Positions 19,470 through 28,636 are shown, counted from the stretch's first letter. The stretch: DNA of 64,000 nt from DT-111 sp965263225 (GCA_965263225.1 CBDHHG010000001.1:1178001-1242000), one strand, 5' to 3'. Translations and numbers: made by a program. The notes: generated by a model not told the origin, from the sequence alone.

Positions 19470-19640
19470 TTATTGGCGAAATGCCTTGGCAGGTCTTCTG
19501 GCTCGTTCCCTTTTCAATGCCTTCCCACCTTTCTACTTCTATTAAGGCAGTGGCGTTCATATTGAAAATGCTAAATGGAACTTACAGCAGCGGGGACTGC
19601 TCCGGATTTACACCGGATTCCCTTTTAAGATTTATCCTTC
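19470..19640 (-). promoter_or_regulatory. Cobalamin riboswitch
   Basis: On the minus strand the 5' core reads GGGAATCCGGTGTAAATCC, then GCAGTCCCCGCTGCTGTAAG, then GCCACTG, and finally the B12 box AGCCAGAAGACCTGCC (19488-19503). This is the order of a cobalamin aptamer. It precedes the TonB receptor by about 180 bp and should switch off receptor and DUF4465 expression when adenosylcobalamin or a related corrinoid is plentiful. Confidence 0.93.
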
Positions 19641-19782
19641 TTCGGCAAATTCCGTGGACAATCATAAAATGAGATGGGAAAGCGATACTGACGTTTACGG
19701 TCAGTGAAGTATTGTATTTCATTTTTGAGTGTCTCCCAACGCGGAATTTGTTGAAGAACCAAAGTTCTAATAAGAATAAATC
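19636..19782 (+). repeat. Dispersed intergenic repeat, copy B
   Basis: This aligns with copy A (7138-7262) over its full length and is longer by an internal segment containing the small hairpin arms CTGACGTTTACGGTCAG. On the minus strand it lies in the leader between the promoter and the cobalamin aptamer, so it would be transcribed as 5' UTR. Confidence 0.6.
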
Positions 19783-19794
19783 ACCAATGCACTG

Positions 19795-19825
19795 CAAAGG
19801 TAGGTATTTGGATTGATCTTCACAA
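19795..19825 (-). promoter_or_regulatory. Promoter of the cobalamin-riboswitch operon
   Basis: The minus strand has TTG at 19825-19823 and an exact -7 box TACCTTTG at 19802-19795, with 20 bp between them, close to the Bacteroidota TTTG-N19-TAnnTTTG pattern. Transcription would begin near 19788 and give a leader of roughly 480 nt. Confidence 0.55.
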
Positions 19826-19954
19826 TCAGGCAACCACTTTGGTAGATCATAAGATCTTTGTGGGTTGGTTTTTAGTTTGTTAAATATGCTAATAACCAAG
19901 TGTTTATCTAGGTAAGCGGCAGTGTGTGTTCTAGAAAATGGACAAGCGATCTTT

Positions 19955-20014
19955 TATTTGTCTTGCAAATACGAATTAAATAGGACATATTTGTCTTGCA
20001 AATACGAATTAAAT
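19955..20014 (+). promoter_or_regulatory. Duplicated PadR operator
   Basis: A 27-bp unit occurs twice without a mismatch, at 19955-19981 and 19988-20014. Each copy contains the palindrome ATTTG-TCTTG-CAAAT. The copies are 33 bp apart (about three helical turns) and the second ends one base before the padR start codon. This fits cooperative autorepression by the adjacent PadR protein. Confidence 0.65.
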
Positions 20015-20015
20015 C

Positions 20016-20339
20016 ATGAAAGGAACCCATTTAGGAGAATTTGAAGAACTCGTTTTATTGACAGTAGGGATTTTAAACGGTAATGCTTATGGCATCACTG
20101 TCATGGATGAGATTGAAAACCATACGGGGCGTAGTGCAAGTGTGAGCACGATTCATGCGACTTTACATCGCTTGGAGAAAAAAGGATTCATTGAATCATT
20201 CACTGGCGGAGCTTCTGCTACACGTGGTGGAAGAAGTAAGCGCCTTTATAAAATCAATCAAGCAGGACAACGAGCTTTGGAGAAAGTACGTGAACAGAGA
20301 GAAAATATGTGGAAGCTAATGCCTAAAACCTCGATTTGA
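20016..20339 (+). CDS. PadR-family transcriptional regulator
   Basis: The 107-residue protein is a winged-helix regulator: LGEFEELVLLTVGILNGNAYG starts the fold, and SVSTIHATLHRLEKKGFIES holds the recognition helix. RGGRSKRLYKINQAGQRAL is the wing. It is the short PadR type that pairs with MacB/FtsX-like permeases in Bacteroidota. The start codon abuts the second operator copy. One base separates its stop from the permease start, so both genes are one operon. Confidence 0.9.
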   Translation: MKGTHLGEFEELVLLTVGILNGNAYGITVMDEIENHTGRSASVSTIHATLHRLEKKGFIESFTGGASATRGGRSKRLYKINQAGQRALEKVREQRENMWKLMPKTSI

Positions 20340-20340
20340 T

Positions 20341-22938
20341 ATGCCGGTACAACCTCCGAAGTGGGCGATGAAATTTCTGGAATGGACTTGTTCCTCAAGC
20401 TTCTTAGATGAATTAGAAGGTGACCTATTGGAATTATTTGATAGAGATCTTGAAAAAGTGGGACCGGAAAAAGCTCGACGCAGATTTGCCCGTAAAGCCC
20501 TCTTCTCTCCCCGCTGGCACCGATTACCTAAGCTATTTAACTATCACCCTGTTATTATGTATAAGAGTCATTTTAAAGTTGCCATTCGCCATGCACTAAG
20601 GCATCGTTCTGCCACCTTCATCCAAGGTCTTGGCCTCATGTTAGGATTAACGGCAGTTTTCTTTATTGCACTGTATGTAAAATATGAATCAGGTTATGAC
20701 CAAATGCACGAAAAACGCGATAACTTGTATCGCGTGCTCCGGCAGAACCCTATTGATGGTGCACGTGGTCATGCTACCTCCTCCTTACATGGAGCTACCC
20801 TAAAAGAGGAATTTCCTTTTATTAACGTATGTCGTTATGGAAGTGATCCAGTTAAAATAGGGGAAGTGAAACCGCTATTGGTGGAAGAATTTTATTGGGC
20901 AGATTCCTCCTTTTTTCAACTCTTTACTTTCGATTTTATTGCTGGTGATCCTGCCAGCTGTTTAGACGAGGTGAATAGTCTGGTCATCACGGCATCCTTG
21001 AGTCAACAGTTGTTTGGTACCACTAATTCGTTGGGAAAAACAATCCCCGTAAAAGTGTATGATGGGAATCAAGAGTTTTTGATGGAAGTAAAGGGGGTAG
21101 TCAAGGATCTACCAGAACGATCTCATGTGCAGTTTGCTGCCTTGGGACCAATGGAAAATGCTGAAATACTTTATAATCGGTTGCTAAATCAATGGGGTTT
21201 TTCCTGGTTACGGACTTATATCGAAGTTCCAGAAGATCGAATAGCTGAAGTGGAAGATGGTATTCCCAGAATGCTTGATAGAGTGATGGGAGATAATCGT
21301 CCTGCTTCCTTTGGTATTGACTTGCAGGCATTCAATGATGTGTATTTGCGTTCTCAAGATATAGCAGCCAATACTTTTCGAGGAGATATCAGGAACCTGA
21401 AGATATTTGCGGCCATTGGTTTGCTGATCCTATTAATTTCCTTGTTGAATTATGTCAACCTAGCGACGGCTAGAGCTGTGACCCGTAGCAAAGAAGTAGG
21501 GGTACGGAAGACACTAGGAGCACTACCAGCGGGAATCATGGGACAATTTATTGTTGAATCCATACTATTCACGCTAGCCGGAGGTGTTGCGGCGGTTTGT
21601 CTAGTGATGAGTGGCTTACCCTACATTAATGAGTTGTTAAGCTTGGATCTCTCGATTGGAGTTGTCACGATTTGGGATGGGGTGATAGTGGTAGGAAGCT
21701 TAGTTTTGTTGGGCGTTACTACAGGAATACTTCCCGCTTTGGCGATGGCCAAGTTGCCGACTTTAGGTGATACACAAGCCGTCCTGAATTTCAAGCCAGG
21801 GCAAGGGAGTTGGACTCGGAAAGCCTTCATTGGAATCCAGTACTTCGTGAGCGTAGGATTGTTGGTTGGTGCCTTTGCCGTTTATAAGCAATATCAATAT
21901 CTCAAAAATTTTGATTTAGGATTTGATTCCAGTCAACTGGTGCATATTCCCGTGGATGACCGGGATATGCAACAAAAACTAGGTTTGATCAAGGAGCAGA
22001 TCAAGGGTTTACCTGGCGTGCTGGGGGCTACTACGACTGGAGAAGACTTGCCCAGCGAACTTAACAATACCTGGGAACTCAACTGGAATGGCTCAGGACG
22101 GGAAAATTCTCTACCTATAGACATTGTAGGGGTGGATCAAGATTATTTTGAGTTGATTGGCATCGACTTTACAGATGGCCACAACTTTAGGGCAGGTTAT
22201 ACCTTAGATTCTGCTCGGACTGTTGTTTTCAATGAGGAAGCCAGAAGGTATTTAGGAGATCAATATCAACAGGGGCAAGAGGTGTTGATCAACGGCCGAA
22301 ATAGGAAACTCATTGGAGTAGTTGAGAATCATCACAATGTTACCCTGCATTCTAAAGTGTTACCGATTGCCTACATGATTTTCCCCCCAGGATTTCGGGT
22401 AAGTGCCGATAACTTGCTCGTAAAAGTCAGTACGGATCAGCTGTCTTCACAACTAGGGCAGTTGGAAGAGGTTTGGAAGGAATTCTCCGGTGATCCATTT
22501 ACTTATAACTTTGTGGATGAAGCGTTTGCGGAGGCATATCAGGCGGAGCAGCGATTTAGCACTTTAGTAGGCATATTTACTTTGATAGCTATCGCTATTT
22601 CAATCGTAGGACTGTTTGGGTTGGTTAGTTTTACCGTTCAGAGAAAACTTAAAGAAATCAGTATTCGTAGAATATTAGGTGCTACAGAACTGCAACTTAC
22701 TCAACTTTTAGGCAAAGACTTCTTTTGGGTATTTATCATTGCCTTGATATTTGCACTTCCTATGGCCTGGTATTTAATTGGGAAATGGCTCAATAACTTT
22801 GCCTATCGCATTGATTTGAATCCTTTGATGCTCGTAGCTGCCGTCTTGATCTGCCTGACCCTATCAGCTATAGTGATTGTCTATCACTTACAAAGGACTA
22901 CCAAGATTAATCCCAGTACAATACTATCTTCAGAATAG
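20341..22938 (+). CDS. FtsX/MacB-type ABC permease with PadR-linked N-terminal prefix
   Basis: The 865-residue protein begins with a cytoplasmic prefix (about 1-75: LDELEGDLLELFDRDLEKVG) found in permeases encoded beside PadR regulators. Two FtsX units follow, each with a periplasmic MacB-like domain and a membrane bundle: GLLILLISLLNYVNLATARA, VRKTLGALPAG (about 370-410) and the second with ISIVGLFGLVSFTVQRK and RILGATELQL (about 750-790). The ATPase subunit is not encoded in the operon. Roles in the family include export of toxic compounds and lipoprotein handling; the cargo is unknown. Confidence 0.88.
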   Translation: MPVQPPKWAMKFLEWTCSSSFLDELEGDLLELFDRDLEKVGPEKARRRFARKALFSPRWHRLPKLFNYHPVIMYKSHFKVAIRHALRHRSATFIQGLGLMLGLTAVFFIALYVKYESGYDQMHEKRDNLYRVLRQNPIDGARGHATSSLHGATLKEEFPFINVCRYGSDPVKIGEVKPLLVEEFYWADSSFFQLFTFDFIAGDPASCLDEVNSLVITASLSQQLFGTTNSLGKTIPVKVYDGNQEFLMEVKGVVKDLPERSHVQFAALGPMENAEILYNRLLNQWGFSWLRTYIEVPEDRIAEVEDGIPRMLDRVMGDNRPASFGIDLQAFNDVYLRSQDIAANTFRGDIRNLKIFAAIGLLILLISLLNYVNLATARAVTRSKEVGVRKTLGALPAGIMGQFIVESILFTLAGGVAAVCLVMSGLPYINELLSLDLSIGVVTIWDGVIVVGSLVLLGVTTGILPALAMAKLPTLGDTQAVLNFKPGQGSWTRKAFIGIQYFVSVGLLVGAFAVYKQYQYLKNFDLGFDSSQLVHIPVDDRDMQQKLGLIKEQIKGLPGVLGATTTGEDLPSELNNTWELNWNGSGRENSLPIDIVGVDQDYFELIGIDFTDGHNFRAGYTLDSARTVVFNEEARRYLGDQYQQGQEVLINGRNRKLIGVVENHHNVTLHSKVLPIAYMIFPPGFRVSADNLLVKVSTDQLSSQLGQLEEVWKEFSGDPFTYNFVDEAFAEAYQAEQRFSTLVGIFTLIAIAISIVGLFGLVSFTVQRKLKEISIRRILGATELQLTQLLGKDFFWVFIIALIFALPMAWYLIGKWLNNFAYRIDLNPLMLVAAVLICLTLSAIVIVYHLQRTTKINPSTILSSE

Positions 22939-22947
22939 GATCCGATA

Positions 22948-23430
22948 CTATTCTTCCCTTTTGAAATCCCTTTTGCCACCCGTTTTCTCCATGAGCTTTG
23001 TCTCCTGGATCACGATGTTATGGGAAAAGGCTTTACACATGTCGTAGATGGTTAGAGCGGCTAATGAAGCTCCTACTAGAGCTTCCATTTCCACGCCCGT
23101 TTTAGCGGTAAGGCTGGCTGTACAATTAATAACAACAGCTCGGTCGGCTCGGACCTGAATGTCAATATGACAATTGTCTAGCCCTAGCGGGTGGCAGAGG
23201 GGGATCAACTCCCCCGTTTTTTTTGCGGCCATGATGCCTGCTAGGATGGCCGTTTGGAACACAGGGCCTTTCTTGGTGCTGATTTCATCCTTTTCTAGCA
23301 GATCCATAATCTTATCATCTAGCACCACAATACTTTGGGCTCTAGCAGACCGTCTGCTCACTTTCTTCTCTCCTACATCCACCATATTGGGGTTGCCCGA
23401 GGCATCGAGATGGGTAAATTGCTCTGACAT
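22948..23430 (-). CDS. moaC: Cyclic pyranopterin monophosphate synthase
   Basis: MoaC converts the MoaA product into cyclic pyranopterin monophosphate in molybdenum cofactor synthesis. The 160-residue protein has the standard length and motifs: NMVDVGEKKVSRRSARA at the N-terminus, LIPLCHPL, GVEMEALVGASLAALTIYDM and GGKRDF at the end. It starts six bases after the stop of the molybdoenzyme gene and so is translated from the same mRNA. Confidence 0.95.
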   Translation of the reverse strand: MSEQFTHLDASGNPNMVDVGEKKVSRRSARAQSIVVLDDKIMDLLEKDEISTKKGPVFQTAILAGIMAAKKTGELIPLCHPLGLDNCHIDIQVRADRAVVINCTASLTAKTGVEMEALVGASLAALTIYDMCKAFSHNIVIQETKLMEKTGGKRDFKREE

Positions 23431-23436
23431 ACACTT

Positions 23437-25755
23437 CTAATTTGCTTTCTCAAAGCGGATCGCCACCCATTTTGAACTAGGTGTTTTGCTCCCCTTGGCA
23501 AAGCTATTAATTGGGACTAATACATTGGCTTCTGGGAAGTAAGTGGCCACGCACCCTCTAGGTATACTGTAAGGGACTACCAGGAATTGCTCGGCTCTTC
23601 TCGTTTGTCCTTCATACTCGCCCACTAGGTTAACCACAGTCTTACTTTGGAAGCCTTCCGTTTTCATATCTTCAGGGTTCATCAACACCACTCTACGTTC
23701 CTTGTATATACCTCTGTAACGATCATTTAGGCCATAGACCGTAGTATTATATTGATCATGGCTTCTAATTGTCATCATGATGTATTCTCCCTCTTTTACC
23801 GTGCGCTGCGGTGGTTTATTGATGGTAAACTTTGCCTTACCGGTGTCGGTATTGAATTTCCCTTTTCGAGCTCCATTCGGGAGATAAAACCCACCAGGTT
23901 CTCGCACTCGTTCATTATAGCTTTCAAAGCCAGGAATTACCTTCTCAATATCATCGCGAATTTGGTCATAATTCGCAACCATGCCGACCCAGTCTACCTT
24001 GCTTCTACTCCCTAAGGTAGCCAAGGCAATACCGGCTACTATAGCTGGTTCGCTCTTTAGATCACTGGAAACAGGAGGAAGTATACCTTGGGAGGAATGT
24101 ACAATGCCCATGGAGTTTTCAACACTTACGAACTGTTCGCCAGCTGCTTGCTCATCTTTTTCTGTTCGACCAAGACAAGGAAGAATTAACGCTTCTTTGC
24201 CATGGATCAGATGGCTACGATTGAGCTTGGTAGAAACGTGTACAGTTAAATTACATCTTTTTAGGGCTTCGGCGGTGTAGACAGTATCAGGGGTAGCAGA
24301 AATGAAATTCCCCCCCATGGCAAAGAATACTTTGCCTTGACCCTTATACATCGCATTAATGGCATCCACCACGGCATAACCATGTTTTCTAGGCGGATGA
24401 AAACCATAGGTCTCTTCTAACTTATCTAGAAACCGGGCCGGTGGGGCTTCCCAAATACCCATGGTCCGATCTCCCTGTACATTGCTATGTCCTCTTACCG
24501 GGCAGGTACCAGCTCCTGGTCTTCCAATGGCCCCTTTCAGAAGTAGTAGATTAACAACTTCCTTGATATTTGCAACACCATTTTCATGTTGCGTCAAGCC
24601 CATTGCCCAACAGATGATAATCTTGTTGTTTCGCCGGATCAAGTCCACCGCTTCTTTGATCTTGTCTCGTGCTACCCCGCAGGCTTCAGCTAGCGTATTG
24701 AAATCATACTGTTTGAGATCCTCCAGGAATGCTTCGTATCCTTCCGTGTTTTCAACAATAAAGTCAAAATCAAAGGCTGATCCTGGCCGGCTTTTTTCCT
24801 CATACCATAAAAGGAGCATGATTGCTTTTAGCAAAGCGATATCGCCATTCACCTTTACTTGCAAGAACAGATCCGTAAGTGGCGTCCCGCCGGATAGGAC
24901 CTTACTTGGGCGCTGTGGATTTACAAAGTTGATTAAGCCAGCCTCGGGTAGGGGGTTAATGGTAATGATTTTCCCTCCGTTTTCCTTGCACCTCTCCAAG
25001 GCTGTAAGCATTCTAGGATGGTTTGTGCCAGGGTTTTGCCCCATGACAATTACCACTTCTGCCTCATATAAGTCTGTCAAAGTTACAGAACCCTTGCCAA
25101 TGCCCAGGGTTTGGGAAAGCCCTTGCCCACTAGATTCATGACACATATTGGAGCAATCCGGTAGATTGTTGGTGCCAAATTCTCGTACGAAAAGCTGATA
25201 CAAGAAAGCAGCTTCATTGCTGGTTCTACCTGATGTGTAAAAGATGGCTTCATCAGGCGAGTTCAGCGTATTCAGATGTTTCCCAACCAAATCAAAAGCA
25301 TCTGCCCAGCTAATGGGTTCGTAGCGTTCACTACCCTCCCGTAGGTACATGGGCTCGGTCAAGCGTCCCTTCTTACCAATTTCAAAATCAGACCAGCCTA
25401 ACATTTCACTGATGCTGTGTTTGGCAAAAAAACGACTATCAATTCGTTTTTTAGTAGCCTCCTCGGCAATAGCTTTAATCCCATTTTCACAGTATTCACC
25501 TAGTTTAGAGCGTTCGTCATCGGGGTCGGGCCAGGCACAGCCCGGACAATCGAACCCTCCTTTTTGGTTGACGGCCGCCATGGTTTTTCGTGCAGTGCTG
25601 ACCCCCATGTATTTATTAGCTTGCTTCAGTGCGGCAGTAACCCCTCCGATTCCAGCTGCCTTTGTTTTGGGTTTGCCGAGTTTAAGTCCGGTGAATTCTG
25701 CGGGTGGTTGTCCAGTTTCCGCTTCTCTTAATGTATTCTCTTCTTGTACTGACAT
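23437..25755 (-). CDS. FdhF/YdeP-family molybdopterin oxidoreductase
   Basis: The 772-residue protein matches the FdhF/YdeP group related to formate dehydrogenase alpha. The N-terminal GGFDCPGCAWPDP (about 66-78), FYTSGRTSNEAAFLYQLF, SNMCHESSGQGL, GQNPGTNHPRML and GHSNVQGDRTMG are family motifs, and the C-terminal molybdopterin dinucleotide-binding domain has SHDQYNTTVYG. It has no signal peptide, so it is cytoplasmic. moaC is co-transcribed and fdhD lies 11 kb away. YdeP proteins are linked to acid resistance in enterobacteria; the substrate here is unknown. Confidence 0.9.
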   Translation of the reverse strand: MSVQEENTLREAETGQPPAEFTGLKLGKPKTKAAGIGGVTAALKQANKYMGVSTARKTMAAVNQKGGFDCPGCAWPDPDDERSKLGEYCENGIKAIAEEATKKRIDSRFFAKHSISEMLGWSDFEIGKKGRLTEPMYLREGSERYEPISWADAFDLVGKHLNTLNSPDEAIFYTSGRTSNEAAFLYQLFVREFGTNNLPDCSNMCHESSGQGLSQTLGIGKGSVTLTDLYEAEVVIVMGQNPGTNHPRMLTALERCKENGGKIITINPLPEAGLINFVNPQRPSKVLSGGTPLTDLFLQVKVNGDIALLKAIMLLLWYEEKSRPGSAFDFDFIVENTEGYEAFLEDLKQYDFNTLAEACGVARDKIKEAVDLIRRNNKIIICWAMGLTQHENGVANIKEVVNLLLLKGAIGRPGAGTCPVRGHSNVQGDRTMGIWEAPPARFLDKLEETYGFHPPRKHGYAVVDAINAMYKGQGKVFFAMGGNFISATPDTVYTAEALKRCNLTVHVSTKLNRSHLIHGKEALILPCLGRTEKDEQAAGEQFVSVENSMGIVHSSQGILPPVSSDLKSEPAIVAGIALATLGSRSKVDWVGMVANYDQIRDDIEKVIPGFESYNERVREPGGFYLPNGARKGKFNTDTGKAKFTINKPPQRTVKEGEYIMMTIRSHDQYNTTVYGLNDRYRGIYKERRVVLMNPEDMKTEGFQSKTVVNLVGEYEGQTRRAEQFLVVPYSIPRGCVATYFPEANVLVPINSFAKGSKTPSSKWVAIRFEKAN

Positions 25756-25829
25756 GAAATTACTTGATAATATGGTGTAGTAGGCTATACCTATAAGATA
25801 CTCTTTCGTAAAATATCATGAAGTCTGAA

Positions 25830-26216
25830 TTAGCAGACCTTAACCTCTTCCTCTGCTAAATCTCCAAATAAATCACTCTTGTCCTCACCTTCCCGGTCTT
25901 TACATGGGAAGTCCTTTTCTATCAAAATATGGAGTTGCTGTGTATTTTTGAGTGGAAGAAAGGTCTCTAAGCCTACCTGATTAGAGTTGATCCAACTGGT
26001 GGCCTGGGCTAGGGGGATTGTAATTTGGATTTGATGGTCAATAAAACTGGCTTGAATGGCCGTTGCTTCATTGGCCATCTTTAACGAGAAGCATAGCAAT
26101 GGGGTTTCACCAGGAAACGCTACTTCTTCTATAATTGTCTCTCCTTTTCCCAATTCTTCAATCTCTGATTTGCGCAACCGGAAACGGATGCTGTTTTGGA
26201 CACAACGCATTTTCAT
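25830..26216 (-). CDS. Small conserved-looking protein upstream of the molybdoenzyme
   Basis: The 128-residue protein has no signal peptide and a beta-rich pattern (SIRFRLRKSEIEELGKG, IQITIPLAQATSW). It ends with FPCKDREGEDKSDLFGD and a final Cys. I do not recognise the family with certainty. It lies 74 bp upstream of the molybdoenzyme on the same strand, so an accessory role is possible. Confidence 0.65.
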   Translation of the reverse strand: MKMRCVQNSIRFRLRKSEIEELGKGETIIEEVAFPGETPLLCFSLKMANEATAIQASFIDHQIQITIPLAQATSWINSNQVGLETFLPLKNTQQLHILIEKDFPCKDREGEDKSDLFGDLAEEEVKVC

Positions 26217-26270
26217 GACGGAACATTTTATCTATTCAGCTACTAATTCTAATTTTCTCGAAAATGGAAC

Positions 26271-26867
26271 CTAGTTCACGGCTAGGGCTTGTTCTATCAA
26301 GGATTTGGCCTTCTCTGGATAGTCTATTTTCAAGGCTTCGCTTTGCCCACGATCACTCATCTTTCGCCACGTTTTGCGAAGAATATCAATGACTTTTTCA
26401 TTTTCATGTTTGGCCGCAAAGGGCTCAAAATAATAGTCTAGAAAAACCAGGCATATGATATCTTCCAACTGCTGGCATTCGGTGTCTTTTCTTAGGTTCT
26501 TTTTTTTCAGAAGTTGTTGGACGCGAGCGATCTGATTTGCCAGGTATTTTTCATTCTCAAGGATTTGACCCGTTTTGTCAGCATGGAATTGCTGTAAGGC
26601 AGTTCTCCATTGATGATAACCTACTTTGCCCATTGGGTAATCCGATCTTGGAATTTCCCAACGACAGATGTGTTGAGCATGAGCAGCGATCCGTAGTTCT
26701 TCTGATGCTTCCGGGTAGACCTTATTGAGCCACTGCGTCATGCGCTGGGCATACAACCATTCTTTCGCATGCGCTTGTCCTTCCCATTCTTCTCGATTAG
26801 GATCAGCTTGATTGGCTTGATCTATGGCATGGATCACTTTTTCAAAGCGACTTTGATCTTCGATCAT
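26271..26867 (-). CDS. DUF4202 domain protein
   Basis: The 198-residue cytoplasmic protein contains AIDQANQADPNREEWEG, then LRIAAHAQHICRWEIPRSDYP and MGKVGYHQWR, which are the DUF4202 signature. Its His-rich helices recall an HD-type hydrolase. It is 54 bp upstream of the 128-aa gene in the same orientation and likely belongs to the molybdoenzyme transcription unit. The activity of the family is not established. Confidence 0.8.
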   Translation of the reverse strand: MIEDQSRFEKVIHAIDQANQADPNREEWEGQAHAKEWLYAQRMTQWLNKVYPEASEELRIAAHAQHICRWEIPRSDYPMGKVGYHQWRTALQQFHADKTGQILENEKYLANQIARVQQLLKKKNLRKDTECQQLEDIICLVFLDYYFEPFAAKHENEKVIDILRKTWRKMSDRGQSEALKIDYPEKAKSLIEQALAVN

Positions 26868-26946
26868 ATTCTTTTTTTCTTGGGAATTTAGGATTGGCAG
26901 CTGATTGCAAATCTGAACCGAAAGATACGGGAATTAGAAGGATACC

Positions 26947-27588
26947 TCAACTTTTTGACTTTTGAAATGCGGCAACCCAATTTGTAAATACTCTAGATTG
27001 ACGTTGAATAAACCATTCGATCAATAGGAGATTAGGCAGCCAACAGGACCAACTTACGATCCGGTAGGCTGGATAAAAGTCCAAAGCAAGGATAGACATA
27101 TACAAAGGCAATTGTAACCGTAGGCTTACTGCGGCAAAGGTTAGCGCATAACTGCGCAGCATCCATTCTCTATGCGCTTCAACTTGACGCCGTTTAATAG
27201 TTGTATAGGCCATACCCGTGCTGTACAACCATAGTAGTGCAAGACTTATAAACCCGAATTTGGCTAGCGTTCCACCGGTGGCGTAAAAGGCTATTGCGAG
27301 ACCACTGATTCCACTCCAAGCGCAGGCAATTACGTACACTCTACCTAAGTAGCGGTGCCATTCGATTCTTTTTTGTCGCAACTTTGGAAAAAACTGAAAG
27401 GCACCACTGATCAAGGCTATCCCTCCACCAATTACATGAGAATAGAACGCAATTTGATATAGCAGTACCTGAGCAAGTTCTATTTTCGTTTGTAGAATGC
27501 TTTTTATCTTGAAATCCAGAAAAGTAAAAGCATAAGCACCAATGCTTAGGCTAAGCAAAACCATTACTATACGGCCAAAGTTTCTCAT
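26947..27588 (-). CDS. DUF2306 membrane protein
   Basis: The 213-residue protein has about six transmembrane segments. The family signature is visible in FYSHVIGGGIALISGAFQF and in EWHRYLGRVYVIAC, with paired conserved His (His in HVIGGG and in EWHRYLG) that could bind haem or metal, and a C-terminal REWMLRSYALTFAAV. It belongs to the inner membrane. The function of the family is unknown. Confidence 0.8.
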   Translation of the reverse strand: MRNFGRIVMVLLSLSIGAYAFTFLDFKIKSILQTKIELAQVLLYQIAFYSHVIGGGIALISGAFQFFPKLRQKRIEWHRYLGRVYVIACAWSGISGLAIAFYATGGTLAKFGFISLALLWLYSTGMAYTTIKRRQVEAHREWMLRSYALTFAAVSLRLQLPLYMSILALDFYPAYRIVSWSCWLPNLLLIEWFIQRQSRVFTNWVAAFQKSKS

Positions 27589-27703
27589 CTTTTCAAGGTT
27601 GATATCGATCTAAAATAGGTGGATTTGACAATGGAAGTTAAGGCTTAAGTCAGGACTAACCTATCCAACGGATCAACATATTGAAAACATAACCCAAAGC
27701 GCT

Positions 27704-28006
27704 ATGATTTATCTCACTCAACTAATCTATGTGAAAATAGGACAAGAGGAAACGTTTCACCGCTTTGAAGAGGCAGTTATCCCGATACTGAAAAAGTGTC
27801 ATGGAGAGATGCTGGCTCGATTTAGACCTACTGATCAGTCTTGGATAGCAGGCGAATACTCAAAACCCTATGAAGTTCATGTAGTTGGTTTTGATACCAA
27901 AGAGAATTTTGAGGCCTTTGCCAAAGATGAAACTAGAAAAAGCTTGCTTCCGCTCAAGGAAGCATCGATTGATCGTACTGTATTGATTGAGGGTAGATTA
28001 CGCTAA
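27704..28006 (+). CDS. DUF1330-like small protein
   Basis: The 100-residue protein has a ferredoxin-like alpha-beta pattern with IYLTQLIYVKIGQEETFHRFE and VVGFDTKENFEAFAKDE, as in DUF1330 and related dimeric alpha-beta barrel proteins. No catalytic residue can be assigned. It is followed by an SRPBCC protein in the same direction. Confidence 0.7.
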   Translation: MIYLTQLIYVKIGQEETFHRFEEAVIPILKKCHGEMLARFRPTDQSWIAGEYSKPYEVHVVGFDTKENFEAFAKDETRKSLLPLKEASIDRTVLIEGRLR

Positions 28007-28144
28007 AGGAAAGAGGTACGGCCCACTTTGACCCAAAATCACAAATAGCTGAACCATAGACCAAAGCATTTGGCAGATGAGATTTACAATTTTGTTCTAT
28101 CGTTTCACTGGAGTTGTTTCCATCAACTTATCAAAACCATTAGG

Positions 28145-28573
28145 ATGAAAAAGTCAAATCACAAAATTTCGGCTACAATTGATGTGACGCCCACAGAAGC
28201 TTGGCAGATTATTGGAGCAGTGGGTGGCGTAGACAAGTGGCTGGCCCCTATTCAAGCTTGTCGAGTAGAGGGGGATAAGCGATTTTGTACGACCGAAGAT
28301 GGGGAATTCTCGGAGGATATACTAAAAGTTGATCACGAGAACAGGGTTTTAGAATATCTTATACCTAGCCAAAACATGTTACCGGTAGAAAATATTCAGG
28401 GCCGTATGCAGGTCACAGATAGTGCTGGTAAAGCTGCTGTTGAATGGGCGTGGGAGTTTGATGTAGAAGAAACAAACGAAGCCGGAGCCAAGGAAATGCT
28501 CAGCATGGTTGGCAACATGGGGATTACGGGCATTGAAGCTTTGATTAAGGAAGAAGCTGGCTTGGCAGCGTAA
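28145..28573 (+). CDS. SRPBCC-fold (polyketide cyclase-like) protein
   Basis: The frame is open from 28070, but ATG at 28145 gives the usual domain start (MKKSNHKISATIDVTPTEAW). The 142 residues form one START/Bet v1-like domain (VGGVDKWLAPIQACRVEGD, then AAVEWAWEFDV). Such proteins bind small hydrophobic ligands. It precedes an AraC regulator by 63 bp. Confidence 0.75.
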   Translation: MKKSNHKISATIDVTPTEAWQIIGAVGGVDKWLAPIQACRVEGDKRFCTTEDGEFSEDILKVDHENRVLEYLIPSQNMLPVENIQGRMQVTDSAGKAAVEWAWEFDVEETNEAGAKEMLSMVGNMGITGIEALIKEEAGLAA

Positions 28574-28636
28574 AGTGTATTGTAAAACAAAAGATTGCTG
28601 CCTATCTTAGGCAGTAATCTCTTCTAGGAAGCACCT

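Noticed and set aside
19955..20014. CRISPR-like tandem repeats
   Set aside because: Only two copies with a 6-bp gap, containing a palindrome and next to padR; this is an operator and not an array.
24461..25141. 226-codon + strand frame opposite the molybdoenzyme gene
   Set aside because: It is a shadow of the strongly supported FdhF/YdeP gene, with no family motif.
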